Assembly: GCF_015732155.1 (NCBI RefSeq)
Contig: NZ_WIQK01000001.1
Span: 186,001 to 250,000, forward strand
DNA from: Pectinatus sottacetonis
GTDB taxonomy: Bacteria; Bacillota; Negativicutes; Selenomonadales; Selenomonadaceae
Reading direction: 5' to 3'
Length of the DNA stretch: 64,000 bases
The notes under the pieces were generated by a model. That model saw nothing but the letters and a program-made list of their open reading frames with translations. It searched no databases and was not told where the DNA came from. Below, piece by piece: positions 8,491-17,110 of this stretch. Position 1 is the first letter of the stretch. Each line of letters starts with the position of its first letter. The translations under genes were made by a program, and so were the position numbers.

Positions 8491-9177
8491 TTATGCATTA
8501 TGATAATTTTTCAGCAGCCAGCTGATACGAACACCTTTTAGTTTATCTTCGGCATATTCAACTGCCGTTCCCATATCGTAAAAAGCAGCTATCCTATTAA
8601 GCAGGACACAAGCTGCCCTAAGCTGATTTTCATCCTCCTGTGAAATCTGTTCCTGCTGCATATCAATATTAAACAACAGCTCTGCCGTTTTAGTTTCTTC
8701 CTGCCTACCACTTAGAACACAACGTAGTTTTTCACGTTTTCCCTGTAAAATATGAACCAGTATTTTAAATATTATCTTAATATACTTATGATTACCCTTT
8801 GTTTCTATATCTTCCTCTATTTTATTATCAATAATAATACGATTATCACAGCCGGCAGTAATATCATCAACCAATTTTGTTAAGGGACATATATCTATTA
8901 CAGCTGGCAACTGGCTTAAATATGTAAGATATACGACCTCTGCTGTATGAAGCAGCTTATTTTGTTCTATTTCCTGCGCTGTTGATTTTTTATCAAGTCC
9001 TACGATATTTTTTCGCAAAGCCGAAAACAGCAGTACACTAGTCTTATACAAATGCCGCATTTCTTTTTTTTCCTGATCTTTTCTTGTTTCTATAGTTTTG
9101 AAAATATTTTGGTATGCCGCATTTTTTCTTTTTAGCTTTTCATTCAAAGTATCCCGCTCAACCTGAAGATCATAATA
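8491..9177 (-). CDS. Response regulator, 3' exon (C-terminal part, separated by IStron)
   Basis: 228 codons read in frame from 9177 (YYDLQVERDTLNEKLKRKNA onward). It continues the receiver domain encoded at 10981-11346 if the 1803-bp element between them is removed. The part begins with a coiled coil (about 30-60 residues). It is followed by a domain whose layout recalls the dimerisation/ATPase part of histidine kinases, but without a convincing phospho-His or N/G boxes. An internal ATG at 9147 would give a 218-residue orphan, but it lacks a clear ribosome site. It probably serves as a degenerate kinase-like or protein-binding output domain. The exon reading rests on exact frame agreement and the element's boundaries. 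Confidence 0.65.
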   Translation of the reverse strand, partial: YYDLQVERDTLNEKLKRKNAAYQNIFKTIETRKDQEKKEMRHLYKTSVLLFSALRKNIVGLDKKSTAQEIEQNKLLHTAEVVYLTYLSQLPAVIDICPLTKLVDDITAGCDNRIIIDNKIEEDIETKGNHKYIKIIFKILVHILQGKREKLRCVLSGRQEETKTAELLFNIDMQQEQISQEDENQLRAACVLLNRIAAFYDMGTAVEYAEDKLKGVRISWLLKNYHNA

Positions 9178-9300
9178 CTGAACCTCCCACGACTAAAGTC
9201 GCGGGGTTCCTGCTTCATAGATAGTTGCGCCAAAAGCACGTCTTATATTATCTCCACAGGCTATCCCCGTAGTTCCTACGGTTCTTATATATGTTATTAC
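9178..9300 (-). ncRNA. Likely omega RNA (TnpB guide RNA) scaffold at the element's right end
   Basis: In IS605-type elements the 3' end of the tnpB transcript plus the right end forms the guide RNA, whose guide is the flank just outside. Here the stretch after the tnpB stop contains stem-loops CCGTAG/CTACGG (9267-9281) and CCC.CGACT/AGTCG.GGG (9186-9206). The guide would begin at 9177 (minus strand). Assigned by family knowledge and position; the hairpins are seen, processing is inferred. Confidence 0.55.
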
Positions 9301-10406
9301 GCTGTTATGTTTAATATTCTTAGTCCTTCATTGCGAATGTTTATGGCGGCATTTATATCTCTGTCATGCTGGGCTTTACAGTTAGGACATTCCCATTTCC
9401 TTATAGTAAGGTCTTTTATTTCTTTGTTCTGGTAACCACAATTATGGCACAGCTGGCTTGATGGATAGAATTTGTCTATTTGTACTATTTCTTTGCCATA
9501 CCACTGAGCTTTATATTTTAGCTGGCGGGTAAATTCTGACCAGCTGGCATCTATAATACTTCGGGCAAGTTTGTGGTTTTTCAGCATGTTATTTATTTGT
9601 AAGTCTTCTAAGCAGATAACATCGTAGTTTTCTATAAGTTTATGAGATAGTTTATGCAGCATATCTTTTCGCTGATTTGCAATACGTGCCTGCAGCCTGG
9701 CTACTTTGATTCTTGCTTTATTTCTGTTTATACTTCCCTTTGTTTTTCGGGACAAGCTTTTTTGCAGTTTGGCAAGTTTTCGTAGTGACTGTTTCAGGTA
9801 TTTGTGATGGGGATGTTTATCGCCATCGGAGGTGATTGCAAATTCTTTTAGGCCAAGGTCGATACCGACATAGTTGTCAGTACGATTAAAAACAGGTTTT
9901 TCTATTTCTGTACAGCATAGGGATACAAAGTATTTACCATCAGGGGTTTGTGATATTACTGCGTTTAAGATTCTGCCCTGCGGTACTTGCTTATCTCTTA
10001 TTTTTACTTTACCTAGTTTGGGAAGTTTTATTTTTGTTCCCAGAAATTCAATGTTGCTATTGGTAAAGTTTGTTTTGTAAGATTTATGCCTGTTTTTTTT
10101 GGTCTTGAATTTAGGAAAGCCAACTTTTTTATGTTTAAAGAAGTTCTGGTAAGCTGTATCGAGGTCTTTTAACGCGTTTTGTAAGGAACATTTATCTGGT
10201 TCTTTTAACCAGGTGTTTTCTTTTTTCAACTGCGTTAAATTACTGGAACATTTGGTATAGGTAAGTGTGGTTTTATCATTATTGTATGCTTTGATTCGCA
10301 TGTCGAGATAGTGATTAAAAACATATCTTACGCAGCCAAATGTTTTTTGCAGCAGTAGTTCCTGTGTTTTGTTGGGGTATATCCTAAATTTGAAGGCTTT
10401 TTCCAT
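9297..10406 (-). CDS. tnpB: TnpB, RNA-guided RuvC nuclease (IS605 OrfB)
   Basis: 369 residues, full length for the family. It has an N-terminal HTH/OrfB segment ([20 protein letters not shown]). RuvC-I Asp is in [12 protein letters not shown], RuvC-II Glu in [12 protein letters not shown] and RuvC-III Asp in [12 protein letters not shown]. Between II and III lies a zinc ribbon CHNC...CPNC. All catalytic residues are present, so the nuclease is probably active. TnpB with its omega RNA cuts empty donor sites next to the TTGAT-type motif and promotes retention of the element. Here it is the only protein of an IStron. Confidence 0.93.
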   Translation of the reverse strand: MEKAFKFRIYPNKTQELLLQKTFGCVRYVFNHYLDMRIKAYNNDKTTLTYTKCSSNLTQLKKENTWLKEPDKCSLQNALKDLDTAYQNFFKHKKVGFPKFKTKKNRHKSYKTNFTNSNIEFLGTKIKLPKLGKVKIRDKQVPQGRILNAVISQTPDGKYFVSLCCTEIEKPVFNRTDNYVGIDLGLKEFAITSDGDKHPHHKYLKQSLRKLAKLQKSLSRKTKGSINRNKARIKVARLQARIANQRKDMLHKLSHKLIENYDVICLEDLQINNMLKNHKLARSIIDASWSEFTRQLKYKAQWYGKEIVQIDKFYPSSQLCHNCGYQNKEIKDLTIRKWECPNCKAQHDRDINAAINIRNEGLRILNITA

Positions 10407-10499
10407 GATTGCTCACTTTTCTTTTTATCTTTACAAGATTATTGCCTGATTATTTTAAACTTAACATGCAGGCTTTAGAAAAGCAAGTTCTTTGCAGTA

Positions 10500-10980
10500 A
10501 CATATATAAGAGTCGTAAGTTCTTTTTTAGTCGTATGGGGGAGGTGTCGTTCACACGGGCTCGCTGCTTCCTATGCGGTTCTCTTATGAACTCCTTTATG
10601 TTTCCATAAAGCACAGACTATATCTTGTCCTTCGGCATTATCCGTTAAGGTCTGCCCACTTCCAGCCGCTTGGCTGTACTTCCCTCAAGAGGAATAGTCG
10701 TTGGGGATTCTCCTGTTCGGAGCTTTCCTGCTGATTGTCCATTTTCTTAGTGTTTAGGGTTTAACCTTGCACCATACAGCATATTTTTTTTACTTTCGTC
10801 GCCGTCACGTTTGAGCTTGTTTCATCTTAGCGTTGTGGCTATGCTGTCTTTAGGAGTTTCCAGCATTTCAGGCAGTATTGGATTGGTCTTTGCCAATCTC
10901 TATATGCATATTTCTATACATACTGACTAGTTTGGTCGCCTAACTCACGACTAATGTCACGAGTGTGCGGCTCCCATTTA
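10500..10980 (-). ncRNA. Group I self-splicing intron core of the IStron
   Basis: Read on the minus strand, the four conserved group I segments occur in order. P: AATGCTGGAAACTCCTAAAG (10867-10848). Q: AATCAGCAGGAAAGC (10736-10722). R: CAACGACTATTCC (10703-10691). S: CAAGATATAGTCTG (10627-10614). The GACTAT of R pairs perfectly with ATAGTC of S to form P7. The 5' splice site would be after the U of TTGAT and the 3' site after G at 9178, with tnpB in the peripheral region. A GTCAG near 10919-10923 could be the internal guide for P1. Splicing is predicted from sequence, not shown. Confidence 0.8.
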
Positions 10981-11346
10981 ATCAATTGACTGCTTAATAA
11001 CTGGCAAAAGTTCACTATCAGTTGTCCATGGCTTGGTTATAAACTTAAAAATCTCGCCTTGATTTATGGTCACAAGCAATTGGGATAATTGTGTATATCC
11101 TGATAAAACAACACGCACTGTCCGGGGATATTTTTCCTTTACAATTTTTAATAAAGCCAGTCCGTCCATTTTCGGCATCCGCATATCAGTAATAATAACA
11201 CTGATTTCATTTTTCTCCATAATTTCCAGTGCCTCTTCACCGCTATTAGCAAAAAATGGCGTGAATTTTTCATCCATAACAGCTCTTTTTATTGCTCTTA
11301 AAACACTTGCTTCATCGTCAACGAATAATACTTTATCCTGATCCAT
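10981..11346 (-). CDS. Response regulator, 5' exon (receiver domain, interrupted by IStron)
   Basis: A complete CheY-like receiver: acidic pair VDDE (10-13), phospho-acceptor Asp54 in ITDMRMPKMDG, switch Ser82 in VLSGYTQ, Lys105 in FITKPWTTD. Unspliced, the frame ends at a TAA formed by the first bases of the element. Spliced, it runs on into 9177-8491 to give 350 residues. The FITKPW signature is typical of RpfG-like and related receivers. It is divergent from the FIST/kinase operon at 11540, probably its cognate kinases. GTG/ATG choice: ATG with a GGTGACAG-type site. Confidence 0.8.
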
Positions 11347-11539
11347 GCTGTCACCTCAAATCTCATAAAAATTAAAATACCTTTATTCAATATATATATT
11401 CAAATTATTATTAAAAATTCGACATTATTGTACAACTATCCTTTTCTTTTCTTAAATTACTGGTATATATTTCTAGCAGGAATTGTTTATATTAAACAGA
11501 AATAATAATAAATATATTTTATTAAAAGGGGACATCACT

Positions 11540-12676
11540 ATGAAAACAGAACAATTACTTTATGACCGTACCGCAGCTCGTTCAGACAGTACTGACTGCA
11601 AACTAACAGATAAAGCTCAATTCGTTATGGTTTTTGGCAGTAAAAATCTTCTTTTAAACAATGATATCTACAATAAAATACGGTACATATATCCTAAATC
11701 ATATATAATAGGGGCAACGACCGCCGGTGAAATACATGATGATACTGCTACAGAAAACACCGTATCGGCCACAGCAGTTTATATGGAAAAAACACCTGTA
11801 AAATTTGCTGCTGTTACCATTGAAAACAATAATTATATCAAGGCTGCTGCCAAACTAATCGATAAATTTCCGGTAAAAGGGCTAAAACATATTCTTGTTA
11901 TTTCCGAGGGAATAAACATCAATGGAAGTAAACTTATAGACGGGCTAAACAAAATAATGCCGCCGAATGTCACCGTATCAGGTGGTTTGGCCGGCGATGG
12001 AAAACATTATAAAAGTACTTTTGTCATTGCCAACGAGCAACCTGCGCAAAATCGTCTTGCTGCCGTAGGATTTTATGGTAATAATATCCATTTAAGTTGT
12101 GCTTCCATTGGGGGATGGGCTCCCTTCGGTATTGAACGCACTATTACCAAAGCCCATGATAATGTTCTATATGAATTTGATGAAAAATCAGCGTTGGATC
12201 TATATAAAGAATACTTAGGTGAATATGCTGATGAATTGCCAGCTGCTGGCCTGTACTTTCCACTGATGGTACGTTCAGCAAAGGATAATCATACTTTTAT
12301 CCGCACGATTCAGCGGGTTAACGAACAACAAAAAACATTAATTTTTTCCGGTGATGTTCCCCAGGGCTACTATGCTAAATTAATGCGTACAAATCTTGAT
12401 GATCTCATCCACGGTTCACAGCAGGCAGCAAAAATAAGCTTGTCCTCACTTGATGTGAATAAAGCAGACTTGGCCATTCTAATAAGCTGTGTCGGCAGGA
12501 AACTTGTTTTAGACCAAATGACAGGTGAAGAAATTGAAGCTGCCAGAGATATTCTGGGGCTTGACACTACTTTTGCCGGTTTTTATTCTTATGGCGAAAT
12601 TTCTTCATCAGCCAAAAATAAATTATGCGAACTGCATAATCAAACAATGACGATTACTCTGATCACGGAGGTATGA
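11540..12676 (+). CDS. FIST-domain sensory protein
   Basis: 378 residues from the ATG at 11540 behind AAAAGGGGA. It has FIST N (VFGSKNLLLNNDIYNKIRYI, then IIGATTAGEIH and a VSGGLAGDG-type loop) and FIST C (SALDLYKEYLGEYADELPAA, FAGFYSYGEI). FIST proteins are cytoplasmic small-molecule sensors, thought to bind amino acids, usually encoded with kinases or chemotaxis proteins. Here its stop overlaps the start of a histidine kinase (ATGA), so it is the first gene of a three-gene signalling operon. The ligand is unknown. Confidence 0.9.
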   Translation: MKTEQLLYDRTAARSDSTDCKLTDKAQFVMVFGSKNLLLNNDIYNKIRYIYPKSYIIGATTAGEIHDDTATENTVSATAVYMEKTPVKFAAVTIENNNYIKAAAKLIDKFPVKGLKHILVISEGININGSKLIDGLNKIMPPNVTVSGGLAGDGKHYKSTFVIANEQPAQNRLAAVGFYGNNIHLSCASIGGWAPFGIERTITKAHDNVLYEFDEKSALDLYKEYLGEYADELPAAGLYFPLMVRSAKDNHTFIRTIQRVNEQQKTLIFSGDVPQGYYAKLMRTNLDDLIHGSQQAAKISLSSLDVNKADLAILISCVGRKLVLDQMTGEEIEAARDILGLDTTFAGFYSYGEISSSAKNKLCELHNQTMTITLITEV

Positions 12677-13725
12677 CAGATACTATGAATAACCTGCATC
12701 GTCTGTTAAAAAGGCAACTGCATAACTGCTTAAAAAATACTGAACCTAATTCCGAATTGGAATCCTTTATAAATGCAATAAATGAATCTTACATGACCTA
12801 TGATAAGGAACGTTTATTATTAGAACGAAGTATTGATATCAGCTCCCGGGAATATAATGAAAATATGCAAAAAATACGTACACTGCACAGCCAGCTTGTA
12901 CAACAGGAAAAGATGGCTGGAATAGGACAACTTTCAGCCGGAGTGGCACATGAAATAAATAATCCACTAGGGTATACTCAAAGTAACTTAGAAACATTAA
13001 AAAAATATCTGGAAAAAATAAAGACTTTTCTGGATACATTGACTACTCTTGAAAATGATACCAAAACAAATCCTGACAATATTGCCATAGAACAACTATG
13101 GCAAATGATCCAAAAATCCATGGCCGATAATAAAATAAATTTAATTATTGATGATTTAGATGACATTATAGATGAATCTGTCGTTGGTTTAAACCGCATT
13201 GAAAAAATTGTCAAAAGTCTTTTGGGCTTTTCCCGCGCCAGCAGCATGGAATTTGAGGACTATGACTTAAATAAGGGTATAGAAGACACGTTGGCTGTAG
13301 CCCATAATGAAATAAAATACACAACAAAAGTTATCAAGGAATTAGGAAAAATCCCTTATATAAGAGCAGCTGGAGGAACAATCAACCAAGTTCTTTTAAA
13401 TCTTATCGTAAATGCTGTCCATGCTATAAAAGGAACTGCTCATGAGGGGATACTTACAATTAAAACTTACAAAAAAAACAACTTTATTTATTGCTCAGTA
13501 ACTGATAATGGTACTGGTATAGCTAAAGAAAATCTTAATAGTATTTTTACTCCCTTTTTCACAACAAAACCTGTTGGTGTTGGGACAGGACTCGGACTCA
13601 GCATCGCCTATGATATTATTGTCAATAAACATCACGGTAAAATAAATGCAGAAAGTGAGCTAGGAAAAGGTACTACCTTTATTATCAGTCTTCCTATCAA
13701 AGAAGGGAAAGAGGTGGCATCATGA
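12673..13725 (+). CDS. Soluble sensor histidine kinase
   Basis: 350 residues, no membrane segment. A coiled N-terminus leads to the HisKA motif GVAHEINNPLGYTQSN (phospho-His about 93), then the HATPase_c boxes: N box LLNLIVNAVHAI, G1 DNGTGI, G2 GTGLGLSIA. The start overlaps the FIST stop by four bases; an ATG at 12685 is a possible alternative because GGAGG lies directly before 12673. With no sensor domain of its own it presumably takes its signal from the FIST protein. Confidence 0.92.
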   Translation: MTDTMNNLHRLLKRQLHNCLKNTEPNSELESFINAINESYMTYDKERLLLERSIDISSREYNENMQKIRTLHSQLVQQEKMAGIGQLSAGVAHEINNPLGYTQSNLETLKKYLEKIKTFLDTLTTLENDTKTNPDNIAIEQLWQMIQKSMADNKINLIIDDLDDIIDESVVGLNRIEKIVKSLLGFSRASSMEFEDYDLNKGIEDTLAVAHNEIKYTTKVIKELGKIPYIRAAGGTINQVLLNLIVNAVHAIKGTAHEGILTIKTYKKNNFIYCSVTDNGTGIAKENLNSIFTPFFTTKPVGVGTGLGLSIAYDIIVNKHHGKINAESELGKGTTFIISLPIKEGKEVAS

Positions 13726-15017
13726 ATATACTAGTTGTGGATGATGATAGATTTAATTTAAAAATAGCCGAAGATCTTATAAAAAACAACATTACAGATT
13801 GTAGTGTCTTTCTTTGCAGTATCCCTGACAAAACCCTTACAGAATTAGCTGCCCACGATATAGACATTATTTTATTGGATATAATTATGCCGGGCATAAC
13901 CGGCATTGAACTATTAAAAATCATCCGCAGTCAAAATGAATACAAAGATATTCAGATCATAATGTTTACGGGTATCAAAGATAGAGAAAGCTTTAAAGCT
14001 TGTTTTGAAAACGGTGCTAATGACTACATAAATAAACCCATTAATTTCATAGAATTTATTGCCCGAGTGAAAGCCTCCATAAAAGCGAGAAAATCCATTC
14101 TCTCACTAATAAAACTCAACAAAACCATAACGGGACAATATAAAAAATTACGCACGATGACACAGGAATTAAAAAATACCCAGTTCAGTCTGTTGCAAAA
14201 AGAAAAACTTGCTGCTCTGGGTGAAATTGCTGCCGGTATTGCACATGAAATTAATAATCCAATCGGATTTATTGCGAGCAATCTGACAACAATGAATAGC
14301 TATATGCGAAAAATTAAAGAAATACGTTATCAATACAAAGAGTTTTTTCAGACCGTTAGCAATGAAACTACTCTGTCAAATAGACTTATTGAGGCTAAAA
14401 ATAATATTATCAGCAGGGAAAAAGAACAAAAAATAGACTTTATTATGGACGATCTTGATGCCATAATTGCTGAATCTTTAGAGGGCACTGCACGTATAAG
14501 TAAAATAGTTGGAAGCATGCAGGAATTTGCTAAAACTGGCACAGAAGATAAAATGACCCATAACAATTTCAACCAGATTATTGACGAATGTCTGTTAATA
14601 ATAAAACATGACATAAAATCAGCAGCAGAAATCGATAGACAGCTGCAAAAAAATCTCTACCTTTCCTGCAATAAGGGAGAAATTGGACAGGTGATCCTCA
14701 ATATCCTGCTAAATTCTATCTATGCTATAAAAACTACTTCTGTTGGTAAAGGAAAAATCACTATAAAGGCTTATGACTCAGCTGAATATATTTTCTGTAT
14801 TATAAGTGATACCGGTTCTGGAATAAAAGAAGAAGATCTCAGCCGCATTTTTGATCCTTTTTTTACAACTAAAGACGTAGGTCATGGCGTTGGTCTGGGA
14901 CTTAGCGTAGCCTATGATATTGTCGTAAAAAAACACAATGGATCATTAAGTGCAACCAGCAAACTCAGCGAAGGAACGACTTTTACCATAAAACTGCCCA
15001 AGGAACATAAATACTAG
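13722..15017 (+). CDS. Receiver-histidine kinase hybrid
   Basis: 431 residues. Residues 1-120 are a receiver (VVDDD, Asp53 in LLDIIMPG, Lys in YINKPIN). After a helical linker come HisKA (GIAHEINNPIGFIASN, His about 174) and HATPase_c (DTGSGI, GVGLGLSVA). The receiver-first order suggests that it is controlled by the kinase encoded just upstream, whose stop overlaps its start by four bases. It may pass phosphate to the IStron-split response regulator encoded divergently. No membrane segments. Confidence 0.92.
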   Translation: MNILVVDDDRFNLKIAEDLIKNNITDCSVFLCSIPDKTLTELAAHDIDIILLDIIMPGITGIELLKIIRSQNEYKDIQIIMFTGIKDRESFKACFENGANDYINKPINFIEFIARVKASIKARKSILSLIKLNKTITGQYKKLRTMTQELKNTQFSLLQKEKLAALGEIAAGIAHEINNPIGFIASNLTTMNSYMRKIKEIRYQYKEFFQTVSNETTLSNRLIEAKNNIISREKEQKIDFIMDDLDAIIAESLEGTARISKIVGSMQEFAKTGTEDKMTHNNFNQIIDECLLIIKHDIKSAAEIDRQLQKNLYLSCNKGEIGQVILNILLNSIYAIKTTSVGKGKITIKAYDSAEYIFCIISDTGSGIKEEDLSRIFDPFFTTKDVGHGVGLGLSVAYDIVVKKHNGSLSATSKLSEGTTFTIKLPKEHKY

Positions 15018-15153
15018 GTCTTTTTATTTGGCATTATTTCCCCTTAATATAAAAACCGCTGCTGCATATAGCATTTTCATTCATAAAGATGTAATATTTT
15101 CTTATTTGTTTTTAAATGGACTTTGATTTTAAAAAGGAATACAAAGAATTTTA
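15018..15153. other. Gap without a gene
   Basis: A+T-rich stretch after the hybrid kinase; no clear hairpin terminator and no frame seen. Confidence 0.4.
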
Positions 15154-15267
15154 GGAACTACACGCATTGGTAAGTATGTTATAAATCATAGTTTTATTAT
15201 TCCTGGTTTTATAGGTGTTATTACAGGAAGTTTTGTTGGATACGTTATAGCTCATATTTTATATTAA
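15154..15267 (+). pseudogene. C-terminal remnant of a Dcu-type C4-dicarboxylate transporter
   Basis: Reads GTTRIGKYVINHSFIIPGFI then GVITGSFVGYVIAHILY and stop. This matches my recollection of the last transmembrane segment of anaerobic C4-dicarboxylate carriers (DcuA/DcuB), which end in ...TTRIGKYVLNHSFM.PGL. No start and no upstream part exist, so it is a gene tail. It abuts the IStron relic. Confidence 0.5.
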
Positions 15268-15274
15268 TTTTTGC

Positions 15275-15394
15275 AATTTGAAGGCTTTTTCCATGATTGC
15301 TCACTTTTCTTTTTATCTTTACAATATCATTGCCTGATTATTTTATAATTAACATGCAGGCTTTAGAAAAGCAAGGTCATTGCTAATGATTATC
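15275..15394 (-). mobile_element. IStron relic (tnpB 5' region)
   Basis: About 110 bases nearly identical to 10387-10500 of the intact element (tnpB first codons and the adjoining intron part), including GGCTTTTTCCATGATTGCTC. Everything else of the element is gone. Confidence 0.8.
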
Positions 15395-15445
15395 ATCTAT
15401 CCTTGAAAACAGCAAAAGAATATATTTCTATATTTATGCCTAAAA

Positions 15446-15490
15446 TAAATGGACCTTATCTACTAATAGATAAAGTCCATTTATAATATT
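15446..15490 (-). terminator. Terminator of the His-rich protein gene
   Basis: AAATGGACCTTATCTA / TAGATAAAGTCCATTT stem with an A+T run, 20 bases past the stop on the minus strand. Confidence 0.7.
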
Positions 15491-15510
15491 ACATTTAATT
15501 TACAAACATA

Positions 15511-15753
15511 TTATTGCTGAGGCAGCATTTGATTAGAAACAGGTTGTTTTTCATGATGTTCCTTGTGATGCTTTTTGTGATGCTTTTGATGTATTTGCTG
15601 ATGATTAGGAGCAGGTTCCTGGATTTGACTAGTAGTTTGATTAGGAACTTGTTCCCGGGGTGCAGCACTTACTACCGTAATACCTAATGTACCAACCATC
15701 ATAGCTGCACCGATCAATAAAGCTGATAATCTTTTTAATTTAGAATTAACCAT
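15511..15753 (-). CDS. Small secreted His-rich protein
   Basis: 80 residues. A Sec signal peptide (SKLKRLSALLIGAAMMVGTL, cut near VSAAPRE) precedes a mature part of about 50 residues. That part is rich in Gln and Pro, with a block HQKHHKKHHKEHHEKQ. The His clusters suggest periplasmic metal binding (Ni, Cu, Zn or Co), which is inference. I recognise no family. It has its own ribosome site and a terminator. Compare the second small secreted protein at 45.7 kb, which is also His/Asp-rich. Confidence 0.7.
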   Translation of the reverse strand: MVNSKLKRLSALLIGAAMMVGTLGITVVSAAPREQVPNQTTSQIQEPAPNHQQIHQKHHKKHHKEHHEKQPVSNQMLPQQ

Positions 15754-15977
15754 TATAATTCCTTCTTTCTATAAATTATTTTGATTATATCACTATCTAT
15801 ATTGTAATATATGGCAAAAGTGTGACATTTTATAAAAAGGATGGGAAATAATGGTTATCTTAATGTATTGGAATAAAAACTGAAAAAAATTGCTGCTGCT
15901 CATGCTGATAAATTCTTTAGTCCATAATTTTTCCTGATTCATTAAAGCAATATCTCCTCTTTCTATAATGAATATTC

Positions 15978-16565
15978 TTATAAGTAAGATTGATAGAATA
16001 GACCATGCTCTGTACAGTATGATAGCAACATTCCATGTCCTTTTTTAGGAATACGTACATTTAAATTCCACTCAGGATATTGTTTGACTAGATGGATACG
16101 ATCTCCAGTAACAAAAGCGATAAAAGAAATATAATGTGTCTTGGTCATGGGATGAGTACTTGTAATATACCATTCATCTTCTATTACCTGAACAGATAGC
16201 TTTTCATTTTCTGTTACCTTCTTTAATGTCTGGGCAGTTAATTTTTTTCCACAACAAGAAATTTCGGCTTCACCAGTACAGATAGAAATATTATTGCATA
16301 TTGGACAGATATAATATTTTGTATTTTTCATATTTCCTCCGACAAAATCATTTGGAGTTATATCGCCAACTAATAAATTTTGTGCATCTACTCTTAAAAT
16401 GTCTGAAAGTTCTGGAATAAATGAAATATCGGGACAGCCCAGCCCTCGTTCCCATTTAGAAACAGTTTTATCACTGATATTCATTTTGTCCGCAAGTTGT
16501 TTTTGTGTCATATTATGTTCCTGACGTAACATACGTATGACATTTCCCACTTTATTATTTTGCAT
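15978..16565 (-). CDS. XRE-type regulator fused to a superoxide-reductase-like domain
   Basis: 195 residues. Residues 1-66 are a Cro/CI-type HTH (IRMLRQEHNMTQKQLADKMN, DKTVSKWERG). Then a Cys-rich knuckle (CPICNN...CCGKKL, about 88-110) leads to a C-terminal domain. There HPMTKTHYISFIAFVTGDRI and LLSYCTEHGLFYQ carry the His-His...Cys-x-x-His pattern of the non-haem iron site of desulfoferrodoxin/superoxide reductase. It may be a redox-sensing repressor. Other anaerobe XRE proteins have related tails. Ligand chemistry is inferred from residues only. Confidence 0.75.
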   Translation of the reverse strand: MQNNKVGNVIRMLRQEHNMTQKQLADKMNISDKTVSKWERGLGCPDISFIPELSDILRVDAQNLLVGDITPNDFVGGNMKNTKYYICPICNNISICTGEAEISCCGKKLTAQTLKKVTENEKLSVQVIEDEWYITSTHPMTKTHYISFIAFVTGDRIHLVKQYPEWNLNVRIPKKGHGMLLSYCTEHGLFYQSYL

Positions 16566-16740
16566 TATTTTATACCTCCATATTTCAAATTGTATAAAAA
16601 TTTTGCCAAATATTCAATAAACTATCCGTAGAATAGCTAATTTTATAGTGGAAAACCACTAACAAATAAATGAGCTTATATTTATTATATGCTGCCTGCT
16701 TTATTTATTCATCTAAAATTATCTATAACATGTTCTTATC

Positions 16741-16960
16741 ACATAAGATAAAATGTCTATTCCTTTTTTTATAGCCGCAGGTTCTAAATGCCCATATCCT
16801 AAAAGGAGTTTATCCAAATGATGCCCCTTTTGAATGAAACAGCCACTTTTCAGCAGTGGGTCGGATGTATCTGCCTCATAGCAAGTATGACATTAATTGG
16901 CTTTGCGGAAAAGCCTGCCATGCAAAATGGACAATAGTATCTGGGTCAGTATTAATTCTG
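16741..16960 (-). pseudogene. Possible MocR/aminotransferase C-terminal remnant
   Basis: Minus-strand reading near 16880-16735 gives FIQKGHHLDKLLLGYGHLEP then AAIKKGIDILSYVI, which resembles the final strand-helix of PdxR/MocR-type (GntR plus aminotransferase) regulators (LGF..L....I..GI..L). No start or catalytic part is present. Low certainty. Confidence 0.35.
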
Positions 16961-16966
16961 AATGTC

Positions 16967-17045
16967 ATATACACATTTCTATACATACTGACTAGTTTAG
17001 TCGTCTAACTCACAATTAAAGCCACGAGTGTACAGCTCCCATTTT
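16967..17045 (-). mobile_element. IStron relic (left end)
   Basis: Nearly identical to 10902-10980, the intron 5' end of the intact element, including TTCTATACATACTGACTAGT and the outer CTCCCATTT(T)A. The flank reads TTGCT where TTGAT would be expected, perhaps decayed. Only about 80 bases remain. Confidence 0.75.
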
Positions 17046-17110
17046 AAGCAAGGCTTTTTCATAATTATTATTCAAAATGTTTTTACTTTTATTTTCTTAT
17101 ATCTTGATAA

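Larger units (their letters stand above)
9178..10980 (-). mobile_element. IStron: group I intron fused to an IS605-type tnpB element
   Basis: An 1803-bp insertion within a response-regulator gene, in the same orientation. The left end (at 10980) abuts TTGAT, the target known for C. difficile IStrons and ISDra2-type elements. The right end (9178) closes with a hairpin (CGACT/AGTCG, 9186-9206) and a terminal G on the minus strand, as expected for an intron omega-G. Inside, the 5' 570 bases carry group I intron core elements and the rest is tnpB. No tnpA is present, so movement would need a TnpA from elsewhere. Removal joins ATTGAT to TATTAT in frame. Confidence 0.85.

Noticed and set aside
10409-10609. 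Short plus-strand frame inside the IStron
   Set aside because: It lies over the group I intron core and has no ribosome site or family resemblance.
10410-10977. A tnpA (Y1 transposase) gene in the IStron
   Set aside because: No reading frame with the HUH motif or catalytic Tyr was found; the stretch is intron RNA structure.
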